From: Bradyrhizobium sp. WSM3983
GTDB taxonomy: Bacteria > Pseudomonadota > Alphaproteobacteria > Rhizobiales > Xanthobacteraceae
Assembly (NCBI RefSeq): GCF_000473045.1
Contig: NZ_AXAY01000003.1
Span: 124,001 to 188,000 of the forward strand
Length of the DNA: 64,000 nt
Direction of reading: 5' to 3'
Shown here: in pieces, positions 7,862-17,229 of the stretch
Numbering within the stretch: position 1 is the first letter of the stretch
How the letters are laid out: each line of letters begins with the position of its first letter
Made by a program: the position numbers and the translations under genes
The notes under the pieces: generated by a model
Seen by the model: the letters and a program-made list of their open reading frames with translations, nothing else
The model's database searches: none
What the model was told of the DNA's origin: nothing

Positions 7862-8638
7862 ATGGCGGGCAGGCTGGGAAACTCCAAACGACGTCTGGGT
7901 GACGACTACCTCTCCCTCCACGACAGAGTCATCGAGGAGCTGCGCCAAGCCATTTTGAGCCGCCGGCTCAAACCCGGCGAACGACTGGTGGAAGGCCGTC
8001 TTGCGGAGGAACTCGGCGTCTCTCGCAATCCGGTGCGAGAAGCGATTCGCGTGCTCACGACCGAAGGCCTCGTCGAAGTGACCGCGCGGCGCGGCGCATC
8101 GGTTCTGGCCATGAACGACGAGGAAGCGCGCGAGACGATCGAGGTTCGCGCGCTGCTCGAGGGCCAGAATGCGCGGCTGGCCGCCCGCCGTCGCGATCAG
8201 GATATCCTTGCGCGGATCGGGGCCGTGCTGACCAAGGGCACCGATGCCGTCGCCGCCAAACGCTTCGATCTCCTGCCCGGCCTGAATCAGCAATTTCACC
8301 ACGAGCTTGCCTCGGCCGGTCGCAATCGCGTCCTGTCCGAGCTGCTCAAGAAGCTTCGCGAGCGAACCGCGATGCTGTTCGCGCCGACCGACCCGGAGCG
8401 TCAGGCGCGCACCTGGGATGAGCATGCTGGCATCCTGCGCGCGATCATCGCAGGCGACGAACGCGCAGCCGCCACGCTTGCAGCCGAGCACGTGATGCGG
8501 GCCGGCGCCGATTTTCTGTCGACGCTCCATATCCCCGAGGAAAGCCCATCGCTGGAAGGCCTGTCCGCAAGACCGAGCACGGCGGATGCAAAGCCGCCGC
8601 GGCCCCGCACCACTGCTGGCGGACGTGCAAAGAAGTAG
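7862..8638 (+). CDS. GntR family transcriptional regulator, FCD (FadR) subfamily
   Basis: 258-residue regulator. An N-terminal winged helix-turn-helix (about residues 18-85, with the GntR signature LKPGERLVEGRLAEELGVSRNPVREA) is followed by an all-helical FCD ligand-binding domain with the metal-binding His pattern (HHEL, and H in EHVMRAG). Such regulators usually repress a neighbouring catabolic operon until a carboxylate effector binds. It follows the rightward oxidase operon after 162 bp that show no other gene. The palindromes at 5635 and 5813 are its most likely operators (inference). It converges on lpxB. Confidence 0.9.
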   Translation: MAGRLGNSKRRLGDDYLSLHDRVIEELRQAILSRRLKPGERLVEGRLAEELGVSRNPVREAIRVLTTEGLVEVTARRGASVLAMNDEEARETIEVRALLEGQNARLAARRRDQDILARIGAVLTKGTDAVAAKRFDLLPGLNQQFHHELASAGRNRVLSELLKKLRERTAMLFAPTDPERQARTWDEHAGILRAIIAGDERAAATLAAEHVMRAGADFLSTLHIPEESPSLEGLSARPSTADAKPPRPRTTAGGRAKK

Positions 8639-8663
8639 CCCACAAGTTCCGACCAGCGCTTGA

Positions 8664-9839
8664 CTACCGCCGCCCCCTCCGCATCGTCGCGAGCACGATG
8701 TCGGCGGCGAGCACGCTCGGCGATTTGTTGCCGGTGGACATGATGGTGTCGAGCTGGGCAAAAGCCTCGACTTGTTGCTTGCGCATCGGCGTCTCCGTCA
8801 GCACCTCGGACAGTGCGGCTGCGAGCTTCTCCGGCGTGCAGTCTTCCTGCAGGAACTCGGGGATCACGTCGTTGCCGATCACGAGATTGGCGAGGATCAC
8901 GGAAGACACCTGGATCGCGCGGCGCAGGATGAAGGCCTCAATCGCGCCGACGCGATAGGCCGTCACCATGGGAATGCCCGATAGCGCCAGCTCAAGCGTC
9001 ACCGTGCCGGATTTCGCCAATGCCGCGCGCGCGATCCGGAACGCAGCGCGCCTCTCGGTTTCGCCGACCACGATCTGCGGCTTGACGGGCCAACTCGCCA
9101 CGCCCTCGCGGACGGTGGCTTCGAGATGCGGCATGGTCGGCAGCATCAAATCGAACGCGCGGCCCTCGGCCTGCAATCGCCCGAGCGCAGCACCGAACAG
9201 ACCGAGATGATGCCGGATCTCGCTGCGGCGGCTGCCCGGCAGCACCAGCAGCACCGGCGGCTCGCTGTCGCGGCGCGTTTGCTCGTCAGGGTTCGGGCGC
9301 AGCGACGGCAATTGCTCGATCAGGGGATGGCCGACATAGCTGCATGGCGGCCCTTTCAGCTTGCGGTACTCCTCCGGCTCGAACGGCAGCAGACCCAGCA
9401 CATGATCGACATAGCCGAGCATCGCGCGCGCGCGGCCGGGCCGCCAGGCCCAGACCGAGGGCGAGACGTAGTCGACGACGGGGATTGCCGGATTCTTCGC
9501 GCGCACGCGGCGCGCAACGCGATGGGTGAAATCGGGACTGTCGATGATGACGAGCGCGTCGGGCGCGGACTCGGTCACGGCATCCGCGGTTTCGCGGATC
9601 AGCCGCAGGATCTTCGGCAGTTGCTGCACCACGGCAGCGAAGCCAACGATCGACAGCTCCTCGATCGGGAACAGCGTCTCGAGGCCCTCGCGCGCCATGG
9701 TGCGGCCGCCGACGCCCTCGAACTGCACGCCGTCACCGAGGCGCTGGCGCAGCACCTTCATCAGCGCCGAGCCGAGCCGGTCGCCGGATTCCTCCGTCGC
9801 GATCAGAAAGATCTTCCGCTTGGGATCGCGGGTCTGCAT
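8664..9839 (-). CDS. lpxB: Lipid-A-disaccharide synthase
   Basis: 391-residue GT-B glycosyltransferase (family GT19) that joins UDP-2,3-diacylglucosamine and 2,3-diacylglucosamine 1-phosphate to give the lipid A disaccharide at the inner membrane. Typical motifs are seen: EESGDRLGSALM near the N-terminus, GVGG, PSVWAWRPGR, LPGSRRSEI (about 210-218), and SGTVTLELAL near the C-terminus. The ATG at 9839 overlaps the stop of lpxI by one base (TGATG). It is the last gene of the long envelope-biogenesis run. Confidence 0.96.
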   Translation of the reverse strand: MQTRDPKRKIFLIATEESGDRLGSALMKVLRQRLGDGVQFEGVGGRTMAREGLETLFPIEELSIVGFAAVVQQLPKILRLIRETADAVTESAPDALVIIDSPDFTHRVARRVRAKNPAIPVVDYVSPSVWAWRPGRARAMLGYVDHVLGLLPFEPEEYRKLKGPPCSYVGHPLIEQLPSLRPNPDEQTRRDSEPPVLLVLPGSRRSEIRHHLGLFGAALGRLQAEGRAFDLMLPTMPHLEATVREGVASWPVKPQIVVGETERRAAFRIARAALAKSGTVTLELALSGIPMVTAYRVGAIEAFILRRAIQVSSVILANLVIGNDVIPEFLQEDCTPEKLAAALSEVLTETPMRKQQVEAFAQLDTIMSTGNKSPSVLAADIVLATMRRGRR

Positions 9840-10708
9840 CACGCGGGCAGACCGACGACAAAGAGATATTTGGCGTCGGCCAGCCCGATCATCGCCTGCG
9901 GCTCGGCGGCGATGGTGTTGCCGGCAATCACCGCGACACCGGCAAGGCCGGCCTTCGCGACGCCCTCGATCGTGCGCGCGCCGATCGTCGGCAGGTCGAA
10001 GCGCAAATCCTGGCCACTCTTCGGCGCCTTGACCAGCACGCCACGGCCCGTGGCGGCACGAATACGGCCCTCCTCGCGCAGCCGCGCCACGCGCGCCAGC
10101 AGCGCATCGGTGCCCTCGATGTCCTCGACCGCGACCACATGGCCGTCGATCACCACGGCGGCCTGACCGATGTCGAACGGCCCGAGCGCGGTGAGCACCG
10201 CGCGCCCGCGTTCGATGTCGCTCTTGGCGTTGTCGGCCGGCCAGGCGCGGGTGATGCAGCCCTCCGGCATCAGTAGGTCGGGCGCGACGTCCTTGATGCC
10301 GACCATGCGAAAACCGCCTTGCTCGAGGATGCGGCCGACGCCGGACAACAGATGATCGTCGCCGCCGCGAAAGGCTCGGACGACGTTACCGAGCAGCCGC
10401 AGCGTCGTGACATCGAAGCGGATCTCCGTGAGTGAAGGCCGCACCAGCGTGCCGATGAAGATCAGGTCGCGGCAGCCCTCGTCGCGGAACAGCCGCATGG
10501 CGCGGCCGAGCTGACCGACCGAGATCCAGCGGTGGCGGAATTTCTCCACCTGCACCGGATCGCAGGCGCCTCGCAGCGGAAACAGCACCGGCGTGATGCC
10601 GCGCGCGGCGAGCGAGTCGGCAACCGCGAACGGCATCGCGCCACCGCCCGCGACCACGCCGACCGGTGATGAAATTCCTGGAGCCGCCGATGTCATGTCC
10701 GCGGCCAT
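9839..10708 (-). CDS. lpxI: UDP-2,3-diacylglucosamine diphosphatase, LpxI type (DUF1009)
   Basis: 289-residue LpxI, which hydrolyses UDP-2,3-diacylglucosamine to lipid X. Alphaproteobacteria use it in place of LpxH. Visible are the N-terminal GVVAGGGAMPFAVADS segment, the middle IGTLVRPSL and DDHLL motifs, and the C-terminal domain ending with DLPTIGARTIEGV and GLAGVAVIAGNTI. I chose the ATG at 10708, 7 bp after the lpxA stop; an ATG at 10696 is equally plausible. It lies between lpxA and lpxB, where it supplies the substrate of LpxB. Confidence 0.93.
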   Translation of the reverse strand: MAADMTSAAPGISSPVGVVAGGGAMPFAVADSLAARGITPVLFPLRGACDPVQVEKFRHRWISVGQLGRAMRLFRDEGCRDLIFIGTLVRPSLTEIRFDVTTLRLLGNVVRAFRGGDDHLLSGVGRILEQGGFRMVGIKDVAPDLLMPEGCITRAWPADNAKSDIERGRAVLTALGPFDIGQAAVVIDGHVVAVEDIEGTDALLARVARLREEGRIRAATGRGVLVKAPKSGQDLRFDLPTIGARTIEGVAKAGLAGVAVIAGNTIAAEPQAMIGLADAKYLFVVGLPA

Positions 10709-10715
10709 CCCGACG

Positions 10716-11507
10716 TCACTTCTCGATGGTGGGAAGACAGAGCGGACGCTTGCCCTTGCCGATGAAGCCCAGGATTTCGGCGATCGCAGGATCTTCGCTC
10801 TCAAGGGGCCGCACCGCCTCCAGCCGCTCGGCGAATGTGCCGGGGCCATGGAAGAGTTTTTGGTAGAAGCCACGCACGGTCGCAAGCCGCTGCCTGGTGA
10901 ACTCGCGCCGCTTCATGCCAATGAGATTGAGGCTCTCCAGCACCGCATATTGGCCGTTGGCGAGCCCATACGGAATGATGTCGTCGCGCACGCCCGAAAG
11001 GCCGCCGACCATCACATAGGAGCCGATGCGCGTGAACTGATGCACCGCGGACAGCCCGCCGATATAGACGGCGTCGCCGATCTCGCAATGACCGCCGAGC
11101 GTCGCCGAGGTCGCGAAGATCGCGTTGTTGCCGACCATGCAGTCATGGCCGACATGGCTGTTGTTCATGAAATAGCCGTCGTTGCCGACGCGCGTGTGCC
11201 CGCCGCCCTTGACGGTGCCAACGTTCATCGTCGCGCCTTCGCGGATCGTGCAGCCGGAGCCGATCTCGAGCGTGGTCGGCTCGCCCTTGTAGCTGAGGTC
11301 CTGCGGCGCGCCGCCGAGCACCGCAAACGGCGAGATCAGGCAATTGTCCCCGACCGAGGTATGGCCGATGACGGAGACCTGTCCGATCAGCTTGCAATTG
11401 GCCCCAATCCGGGCGTTACGACCGATGATGCAAAAGGGCCCGATCTCGGTGCCCTCGCCGATCACGGCGCCGTCTTCCACCCGTGCGGTGGGGTCGATCT
11501 TACTCAT
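10716..11507 (-). CDS. lpxA: UDP-N-acetylglucosamine acyltransferase
   Basis: 263-residue left-handed beta-helix protein that starts lipid A synthesis by 3-O-acylation of UDP-GlcNAc. Hexapeptide repeats ([LIV]-G-x4) run through residues 5-190. The catalytic His lies in the MNNSHVGHDCMVGNN region. The C-terminal helical domain has GLSGVRDDIIPYGLANGQYA and NLIGMKRREF. The ATG at 11507 is preferred to a TTG one codon upstream. It follows fabZ after a gap of about 115 bp. Confidence 0.96.
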   Translation of the reverse strand: MSKIDPTARVEDGAVIGEGTEIGPFCIIGRNARIGANCKLIGQVSVIGHTSVGDNCLISPFAVLGGAPQDLSYKGEPTTLEIGSGCTIREGATMNVGTVKGGGHTRVGNDGYFMNNSHVGHDCMVGNNAIFATSATLGGHCEIGDAVYIGGLSAVHQFTRIGSYVMVGGLSGVRDDIIPYGLANGQYAVLESLNLIGMKRREFTRQRLATVRGFYQKLFHGPGTFAERLEAVRPLESEDPAIAEILGFIGKGKRPLCLPTIEK

Positions 11508-11622
11508 CAAGAAGGTCTGACTATGTGTTGAACTTGCTCGGCTTTCCGGTGGTTAGCGCGACCGCGCCCGATCTGTCCAGTGACGTATGATCTCGGCGTG
11601 TTTCAGAAGAAGGCGAATGACC

Positions 11623-12084
11623 TCAGTCCGTCAGCATCGCCCCGACATCGGCTTCGGCGACGACCTGGCCGTTGACCTTGGCGTCACCGTGAAACCACCA
11701 CATGGTCTTGCGGCGGCCGACCGAGCGCATGTGATACTCGATGGTATCGCCGGGCAGCACCGGCTTGCGGAACTTGCACTTGTCGATGGTGAGGAAATAG
11801 ACCGCCCGCGGCTTCTCGGTGCCTTCGACCGATTTGATGCCGATCACGCCCGCGGTCTGGGCCATCGCCTCGATCATCATGACGCCCGGATAGACCGGAC
11901 GTTCGGGGAAATGGCCCTGGAAGGCCGGCTCGTTGAAGGTGACGTTCTTGATGCCGATGCCGCTGTAATCGGCCCGGATGTTGATCACCCGGTCGATCAG
12001 CAGCATCGGAAAACGGTGCGGCAGCGTCTGGAGGATCGCGTTGATGTCCACCAGCTCGAACTTAACAGGTGATTCCGCCGTCAT
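11623..12084 (-). CDS. fabZ: 3-hydroxyacyl-ACP dehydratase FabZ
   Basis: 153-residue hot-dog fold dehydratase of fatty-acid elongation. The catalytic His lies in [22 protein letters not shown] (His at about residue 62 and the helix Glu at about 76), and the N-terminus has [13 protein letters not shown]. Its ATG overlaps the lpxD stop (ATGA), the usual order lpxD-fabZ-lpxA, where FabZ and the Lpx acyltransferases compete for the same hydroxyacyl-ACP pool. Confidence 0.97.
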   Translation of the reverse strand: MTAESPVKFELVDINAILQTLPHRFPMLLIDRVINIRADYSGIGIKNVTFNEPAFQGHFPERPVYPGVMMIEAMAQTAGVIGIKSVEGTEKPRAVYFLTIDKCKFRKPVLPGDTIEYHMRSVGRRKTMWWFHGDAKVNGQVVAEADVGAMLTD

Positions 12085-13148
12085 TCCCGTCCCTCGTTCT
12101 TCGGATCGGCCTTGCTGTCGCGTACCAGGCGTTCCACCGCGATAATTTCCTTGAACCATTGTTTGGTCGGCTTGGCAAAGAAGCCACCCCAACGTCCGTT
12201 CGGCGGGATGTCGTCCTTGACGCCGCTCATCGCGGTGACCTGGGCCCCGTCACCGATCTTGAGGTGATTGTTGATGCCAACCTTTGCCCCCAGCGCCACG
12301 TTGTCGCCGATCGTCAGGCTGCCCGCGAGCCCGATCTGGGCCGCCAGCAGGCAATTCCGGCCAATGGTTACATTGTGGCCGATCTGGACCTGATTGTCGA
12401 TTTTGGTGCCCTCGCCGATCACGGTGTCGCGCAAGGAGCCGCGATCGATGGTGGTGCCGGCGCCGACTTCCACATTGTTCTGGATCAGCACACGGCCGGT
12501 CTGGGGCACTTTCAGATGGCCCTCGGGGCCGAAGAAGATGAAGCCGTAGCCGTCCTGGCCAATCGAGCAGCCGGGGTGGATCAGCACGTTGTTGCCGATC
12601 AGTGCGCACTGGATGGCCGTGCGGGCGCCGACATTGCAGTCCCGGCCGATCTTGACGCCCGGGCCAAGGACCACACCGGCGCCGATCACGGTGCCGCTGC
12701 CGATCTCGACATCCGGACCGATGACGGTCAGCGGCTCGACGATGACGTCGTCCTCCAGCCGCGCCGACGGGTCGATGATGGCCGATGGCGCAATACCGTC
12801 ATTGCCGAACCAGGACTGTGGGCGCAGCGCATCGCCATGCCATTCCCGGGCGATCCCGACAAAGGCGCGGAACGGCTGCGCCACCCGCAGCACGGCCACA
12901 TGGGCGGGCACCTGAGCCTCGAAGCGCGGGCTCACCAGGCAGGCGCCAGCCCTGGTCGCCTTGAGCTCGTCGGCGTATTTGAGGTTGTCAAAGAATGCCA
13001 GATGCATCGGGCCGGCTTCGTCCAGCGAAGCAAGACCCGCGATGACATGACCGCCCCGGGAAGGGTCGACCAGTTGCGCCTTGGTCAGCGCGGCGATGTC
13101 GGCCAGCGTTGATGCCGGCGGTTTTTTGAAGAAGGTCGGCTGCGCCAT
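12081..13148 (-). CDS. lpxD: UDP-3-O-(3-hydroxyacyl)glucosamine N-acyltransferase
   Basis: 355-residue lipid A enzyme adding the N-linked hydroxyacyl chain. An N-terminal uridine-binding domain (about 1-100; [10 protein letters not shown]) is followed by many hexapeptide repeats of a left-handed beta-helix (about 105-310), with the IGQDGYGF motif and the catalytic His in [10 protein letters not shown]. The start at 13148 ([11 protein letters not shown]) is preferred to the codon at 13187, which gives an uncharacteristic leader. It is coupled to fabZ. Confidence 0.95.
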   Translation of the reverse strand: MAQPTFFKKPPASTLADIAALTKAQLVDPSRGGHVIAGLASLDEAGPMHLAFFDNLKYADELKATRAGACLVSPRFEAQVPAHVAVLRVAQPFRAFVGIAREWHGDALRPQSWFGNDGIAPSAIIDPSARLEDDVIVEPLTVIGPDVEIGSGTVIGAGVVLGPGVKIGRDCNVGARTAIQCALIGNNVLIHPGCSIGQDGYGFIFFGPEGHLKVPQTGRVLIQNNVEVGAGTTIDRGSLRDTVIGEGTKIDNQVQIGHNVTIGRNCLLAAQIGLAGSLTIGDNVALGAKVGINNHLKIGDGAQVTAMSGVKDDIPPNGRWGGFFAKPTKQWFKEIIAVERLVRDSKADPKNEGRE

Positions 13149-13247
13149 TCCACCCCATCGCGGTCCGGCTTCGGCATGAAGCGGCAAGGCCGCATCATGC
13201 CTTATCTCATGGATTGATCACGATCTTTTTGGCAGCCGGCCCGAGGG

Positions 13248-13299
13248 AATTCCCCAAGGGAACTCCCCAACGGAATTCCCCAAGGGAATTCCCAGGCGG
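13248..13299. repeat. Four tandem 13-bp units between bamA and lpxD
   Basis: The spacer holds AATTCCCCAAGGG (13248-13260), AACTCCCCAACGG (13261-13273), AATTCCCCAAGGG (13274-13286) and AATTCCCAGGCGG (13287-13299). Units 1 and 3 are identical and the phase is exactly 13 bp. The junctions form GGGAATTCCC-like palindromes, so the transcript could fold into alternative small hairpins just upstream of the lpxD leader. Confidence 0.85.
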
Positions 13300-13323
13300 C
13301 CGGGTCATGCCCTGCTGATCGAA

Positions 13324-15858
13324 TTAGAACGAGGTGCCGCCGCCGAACCGGAATTCCTGCGTGCGGTCATTCTTGCCCTTGGTGAGCGGCACTGCGTAGT
13401 CGAAGCGCAACGGTCCGAACGGCGAGGCCCAGATCAGGCCGACACCGACCGACGAGCGGACCACATTGCCATTGTCATACACCAGGCCGGTACAAGTTCC
13501 AGCCGTGGCCGGGTTGATGGTCGATGGCGTACAGCTCGAGTTCCTGGTCGTGGTCATTTCGTTGGTCACCGACCACGTCGTCGGGCCCTGATAGTCGAAG
13601 AGACCGCCGGCGTCGGCGTAAACAGCACCCTTCAGACCCACTTCCTTCGGAAGGAACCAGAACGGCATCTGCAATTCCAGCGACGCGCCCCAATATTTGG
13701 TGCCGCCAAGCGCATCCTGCGTACCAAACGGATTCATATCGCGCGGGCCGATACCGTTCGGCGCGAAGCCGCGGACGAGGTTCGGACCCATCTGGAAGTG
13801 ATCCAGCATGCGCAGATCGTTGTTGCCGATCTTGTTCAGGATACCGCCCTGGAGGTGGACGAGGCCGACGAGGTCAGACACCAGCGACTGGTAGTACTTC
13901 GCATCGGCCACGGTCTTCAGGTAGGAGACGTCGCCGCCGACGCCGGCGAAGTCCTGCCTGAAGTCGATGAGCAGGCCGTCGGTCGGGTTCTTGTTGTTGT
14001 CGAGCGTGTTGTAGGTCAGCGTGTAGCCGAGCGCCGAGGTCAGCGTCTTGCCGTTCGCAAGCTCCTTGCGGACCGGCAGGGAGGCTTCGCCGTCGCTGTA
14101 GCAGCCGAGGCCGTTGGTCGAGGTCAGGTCGATGCCGTTAGCGGCGGCAAAAGCCGGGCTCGGGTTGAACGCCGACGAACCGAGGACGTTGTTACAGTTC
14201 GCCAAGTAGGACGGCAGCGTGATTTCCTGCCGGTAGATCGAGTAGCGCAGCTGGAGCGACAGATCTTCACGCAGGGAGAAGCCGAGGCGCGGCGAGAAGC
14301 CGAGCGTCTTGGTGCCGTAGGAGATGTAGTTGTTGGACAGCTGGGTGCGCTGATAGAGGTCGAGGCCCAGCGCGACGCGGTAGTCGAGCAGATACGGCTC
14401 GACGAATGACAGCGAATAGCCGCGGGCGTACTGGCCGTAGGTGACTGAGGCCTTGGCGAACAGACCGCGGCCGAGCAGGTTACGCTCGGAGACCGAGACT
14501 TCGGCCAGCGCGCCGTCGGTGGTGGAGTAACCACCGGAGACCGAGAAGTCGCCGGTCGACTTTTCTTCGAGATCGACGATCAGGACCACGCGGTCGCTGG
14601 AAGAGCCCGGCTCCGTCGTGATCTTCACGCTCTTGAAGTAATCGAGGTTCTTCAGGCGGCGCTCGGCGCGATCGACCAGCGCACGATTGTAGGCGTCGCC
14701 CTCCGAGAGGTCGAACTCGCGACGGATCACGTAGTCACGGGTACGGGTGTTGCCGCGGATGTTGATGCGCTCGATATAGGTGCGCGGACCCTCGTCGACG
14801 TTGAACACGACGGAGACGGTGTGCGCATCGAAATTGCGATCGCCGCCCGGACGCACCACCGCGAAGGCATAGCCGCGGCGCGAGGCCTCGATCTGCATGT
14901 CCTCGACCGACTTCTCGACCGACTCGACGTTGTAGAGCGACCCGACACCGACGCGCGAAAAGCTGCGCAGCGAGCTCGGATCGAAGTTCGGGATGCTGGA
15001 GCGGAAATCGACGGTACCGACGCGGTACTGCTGGCCTTCCTCGATCTTGAAGGTGACATTGAAGCCCTTCTTCTCGGGATCGTATTCGGTGAGCGCGGCC
15101 ACCACCTGAACGTCGGCGAAGCCGTTCTTTAGGTAAAAGCGGCGAATCAGGTCGCGGTCGGCCTCGACGCGGTCCGGATCGTAGATGTCACCGCTGCCGA
15201 GGAAGCTCAGCAGATTCGATTCGTGCGTCTTGATGACGTCCCTGAGGCGGTAGGACGAGAACGCATTGTTGCCGATGAACTCGATCGACTTGACCGAGGT
15301 CTTGGCGCCTTCATTGACCGTGAAGATGAGATCGACGCGGTTGTTCGGCTGCTCGATGATCTCGGGCGTGACCGACACGTCATAACGGCCGGAGCGGCGA
15401 TAGATTTCGGCGATGCGCAGCGTGTCCGACTGCACCATGGCGCGGGAGAACGTGCCGCGAGCCTTGGACTGGATTTCGGCGGTGAGCTGCTCGTCCTTGA
15501 TCTTCTTGTTGCCCTCGAACGCGATGCGGCCGATCACCGGGTTTTCCACCACGGAAACGACGATCTGGCCGCCGGCACCGCGGTTGATCTTCACGTCCTG
15601 AAACAGGCCGGTCTCGATCAGTGCCTTGAGGCCGTCATCGATGGCGGCCTGATCCAGGCGGCCACCGGGGCCGGGCTTGAAATAGGAGCGGATCGTCTCC
15701 ACCTCGACGCGGCGATTCCCTTCGACGGAAATCGACTGCACGGCCTGCGCAAGCGCAGACGAAGACACGAAAACAGCCCCAATCGGGGCAACCACCGGCG
15801 CGCCGAACATGATCAGGGTTGCGAGCAAGCCCCCCCGGAGTCGCAGTCCAAACTTCAT
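13324..15858 (-). CDS. bamA: Outer-membrane protein assembly factor BamA
   Basis: 844-residue Omp85 protein. It has a signal peptide (cleavage after the SSALAQA region), five POTRA domains (about residues 45-440, with repeats such as VEGNRRVEVETIRSYF and RINIRGNTRTRDYVIRREF), and then a C-terminal 16-strand barrel with the lid-lock motif region (VRGF) and a terminal Phe (FGGGTSF). It inserts beta-barrel proteins into the outer membrane. The ATG at 15858 gives a standard signal peptide; a further upstream start is possible. It follows rseP by 175 bp, the usual order. Confidence 0.97.
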   Translation of the reverse strand: MKFGLRLRGGLLATLIMFGAPVVAPIGAVFVSSSALAQAVQSISVEGNRRVEVETIRSYFKPGPGGRLDQAAIDDGLKALIETGLFQDVKINRGAGGQIVVSVVENPVIGRIAFEGNKKIKDEQLTAEIQSKARGTFSRAMVQSDTLRIAEIYRRSGRYDVSVTPEIIEQPNNRVDLIFTVNEGAKTSVKSIEFIGNNAFSSYRLRDVIKTHESNLLSFLGSGDIYDPDRVEADRDLIRRFYLKNGFADVQVVAALTEYDPEKKGFNVTFKIEEGQQYRVGTVDFRSSIPNFDPSSLRSFSRVGVGSLYNVESVEKSVEDMQIEASRRGYAFAVVRPGGDRNFDAHTVSVVFNVDEGPRTYIERINIRGNTRTRDYVIRREFDLSEGDAYNRALVDRAERRLKNLDYFKSVKITTEPGSSSDRVVLIVDLEEKSTGDFSVSGGYSTTDGALAEVSVSERNLLGRGLFAKASVTYGQYARGYSLSFVEPYLLDYRVALGLDLYQRTQLSNNYISYGTKTLGFSPRLGFSLREDLSLQLRYSIYRQEITLPSYLANCNNVLGSSAFNPSPAFAAANGIDLTSTNGLGCYSDGEASLPVRKELANGKTLTSALGYTLTYNTLDNNKNPTDGLLIDFRQDFAGVGGDVSYLKTVADAKYYQSLVSDLVGLVHLQGGILNKIGNNDLRMLDHFQMGPNLVRGFAPNGIGPRDMNPFGTQDALGGTKYWGASLELQMPFWFLPKEVGLKGAVYADAGGLFDYQGPTTWSVTNEMTTTRNSSCTPSTINPATAGTCTGLVYDNGNVVRSSVGVGLIWASPFGPLRFDYAVPLTKGKNDRTQEFRFGGGTSF

Positions 15859-16033
15859 TGCGCAACGCGCCCTTATCAACTTACCAGACCCAACCCCAAA
15901 GCCGGTCTGGGAGATTCCCCAAGTTCAAGCCGCTTGTAGCCAATTTCCCCGACGTCGCAAACGGCCGAGCGCGCCGCAATTTCAATTTCATTCCAAGACG
16001 TTGCTCAACAGCAACGCCACAAAAAAGCCCCCA

Positions 16034-17185
16034 TCAGGAAGCCGCCATCCGAAGGATGTCGTTGTAGGTCGCGAACACCATCAGCATCAGCACCAGACCG
16101 AGCCCGATTCGGAACCCCATTTCCTGGGTACGCTCGGACAGCGGACGACCGCGGACCACCTCGGCTGCGTAGAACAGAAGGTGGCCACCATCGAGCAGCG
16201 GGATCGGGAACAGATTCAATAGCCCGATCGAGACGGACAGCACGGCGCACAGATTGATCACAAACTGGAACCCGGCGCTGGCCGCCTGCCCCGACATCTT
16301 GGCGATGCCGAGAACGCCGCTGACCTCATTCGGATTGCCCTGGCCGATGAACAAGGAGCCCAGGAACTTGAAGGTGCTGGTGATGATGAACCAGACCTGC
16401 TCGACCCCGATCTTGAGCGCCTCGCCCACGCCGACCGGCGAGGTCGAGGCCTCACCTGCCTGGGACTTGTGCTCGACACCGAGCACACCGACCCGGTGGC
16501 TGTTGCCGAATGGATCCTTGCGCTCGAGCAGCGCCGGCGTCGCGGTCAGCGACACCACCGCGCCATCCCGCTTCACCTGGAAAGCCAGTGCCGAACCGGC
16601 GCTCGTCGCGACGATCCGCTGCATGTCGGCAAAGCTCTCGATCGGCTTGCCGTCGATCTGTACGACGACGTCGCCGATCTTGAAGCCGGCGGCGGCCGCA
16701 GCACCGTCGGCGACGACGCCGTCCACGCGCGCGATCGTGCTCGGTTTGCCGTAATACAGCGCCATGACTGCGAAAATCAGGGCGCCAAGGATGAAATTGG
16801 CGATCGGACCGGCCGCGACGATGGCGGCGCGCGGGCCGACCTTCTTGTGGTGGAAGCTGCCGGCGCGCTCCTCGGCGGTCATGGCCGCGAGCGTTTCAGC
16901 CGACGGGGTCGAAGCCTCGCTCTCGTCGCCGAAGAACTTGACGTAGCCGCCAAGCGGAATCGCGGAGATCTTCCAGCGGGTGCCGTGACGGTCGTTGAAA
17001 CCAACCAGCTCAGGTCCGAAACCGAGCGAGAAGGTTAACACCCGAACGCCGGCCCAACGCGCGACCAGAAAATGGCCGAGCTCGTGGAAGAACACGACGA
17101 TGGTCAGGACGAACAGGAAGGGAACGACGTAGCCGAGGAGCCCATGGCTCAACGCATTGAAACTATGGGTAAAAAAGTCGATCAT
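16034..17185 (-). CDS. rseP: RIP metalloprotease RseP (site-2 protease)
   Basis: 383-residue intramembrane zinc protease. The zinc motif HELGH lies in the first membrane segment (VVFFHELGHFLVARWAGV, about residue 34). A PDZ domain is in the middle (GDVVQIDGKPIESFADMQ). The third ligand is in LLDGGHLLFYAAE near the C-terminus. In the family it cleaves anti-sigma factors and signal-peptide remnants to control envelope stress. It sits between dxr and bamA as in most alphaproteobacteria. Confidence 0.96.
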   Translation of the reverse strand: MIDFFTHSFNALSHGLLGYVVPFLFVLTIVVFFHELGHFLVARWAGVRVLTFSLGFGPELVGFNDRHGTRWKISAIPLGGYVKFFGDESEASTPSAETLAAMTAEERAGSFHHKKVGPRAAIVAAGPIANFILGALIFAVMALYYGKPSTIARVDGVVADGAAAAAGFKIGDVVVQIDGKPIESFADMQRIVATSAGSALAFQVKRDGAVVSLTATPALLERKDPFGNSHRVGVLGVEHKSQAGEASTSPVGVGEALKIGVEQVWFIITSTFKFLGSLFIGQGNPNEVSGVLGIAKMSGQAASAGFQFVINLCAVLSVSIGLLNLFPIPLLDGGHLLFYAAEVVRGRPLSERTQEMGFRIGLGLVLMLMVFATYNDILRMAAS

Positions 17186-17229
17186 CGAATTCCCTCATCC
17201 AGCGCCGCAAGGCCCTGGCCCCGAACTAC

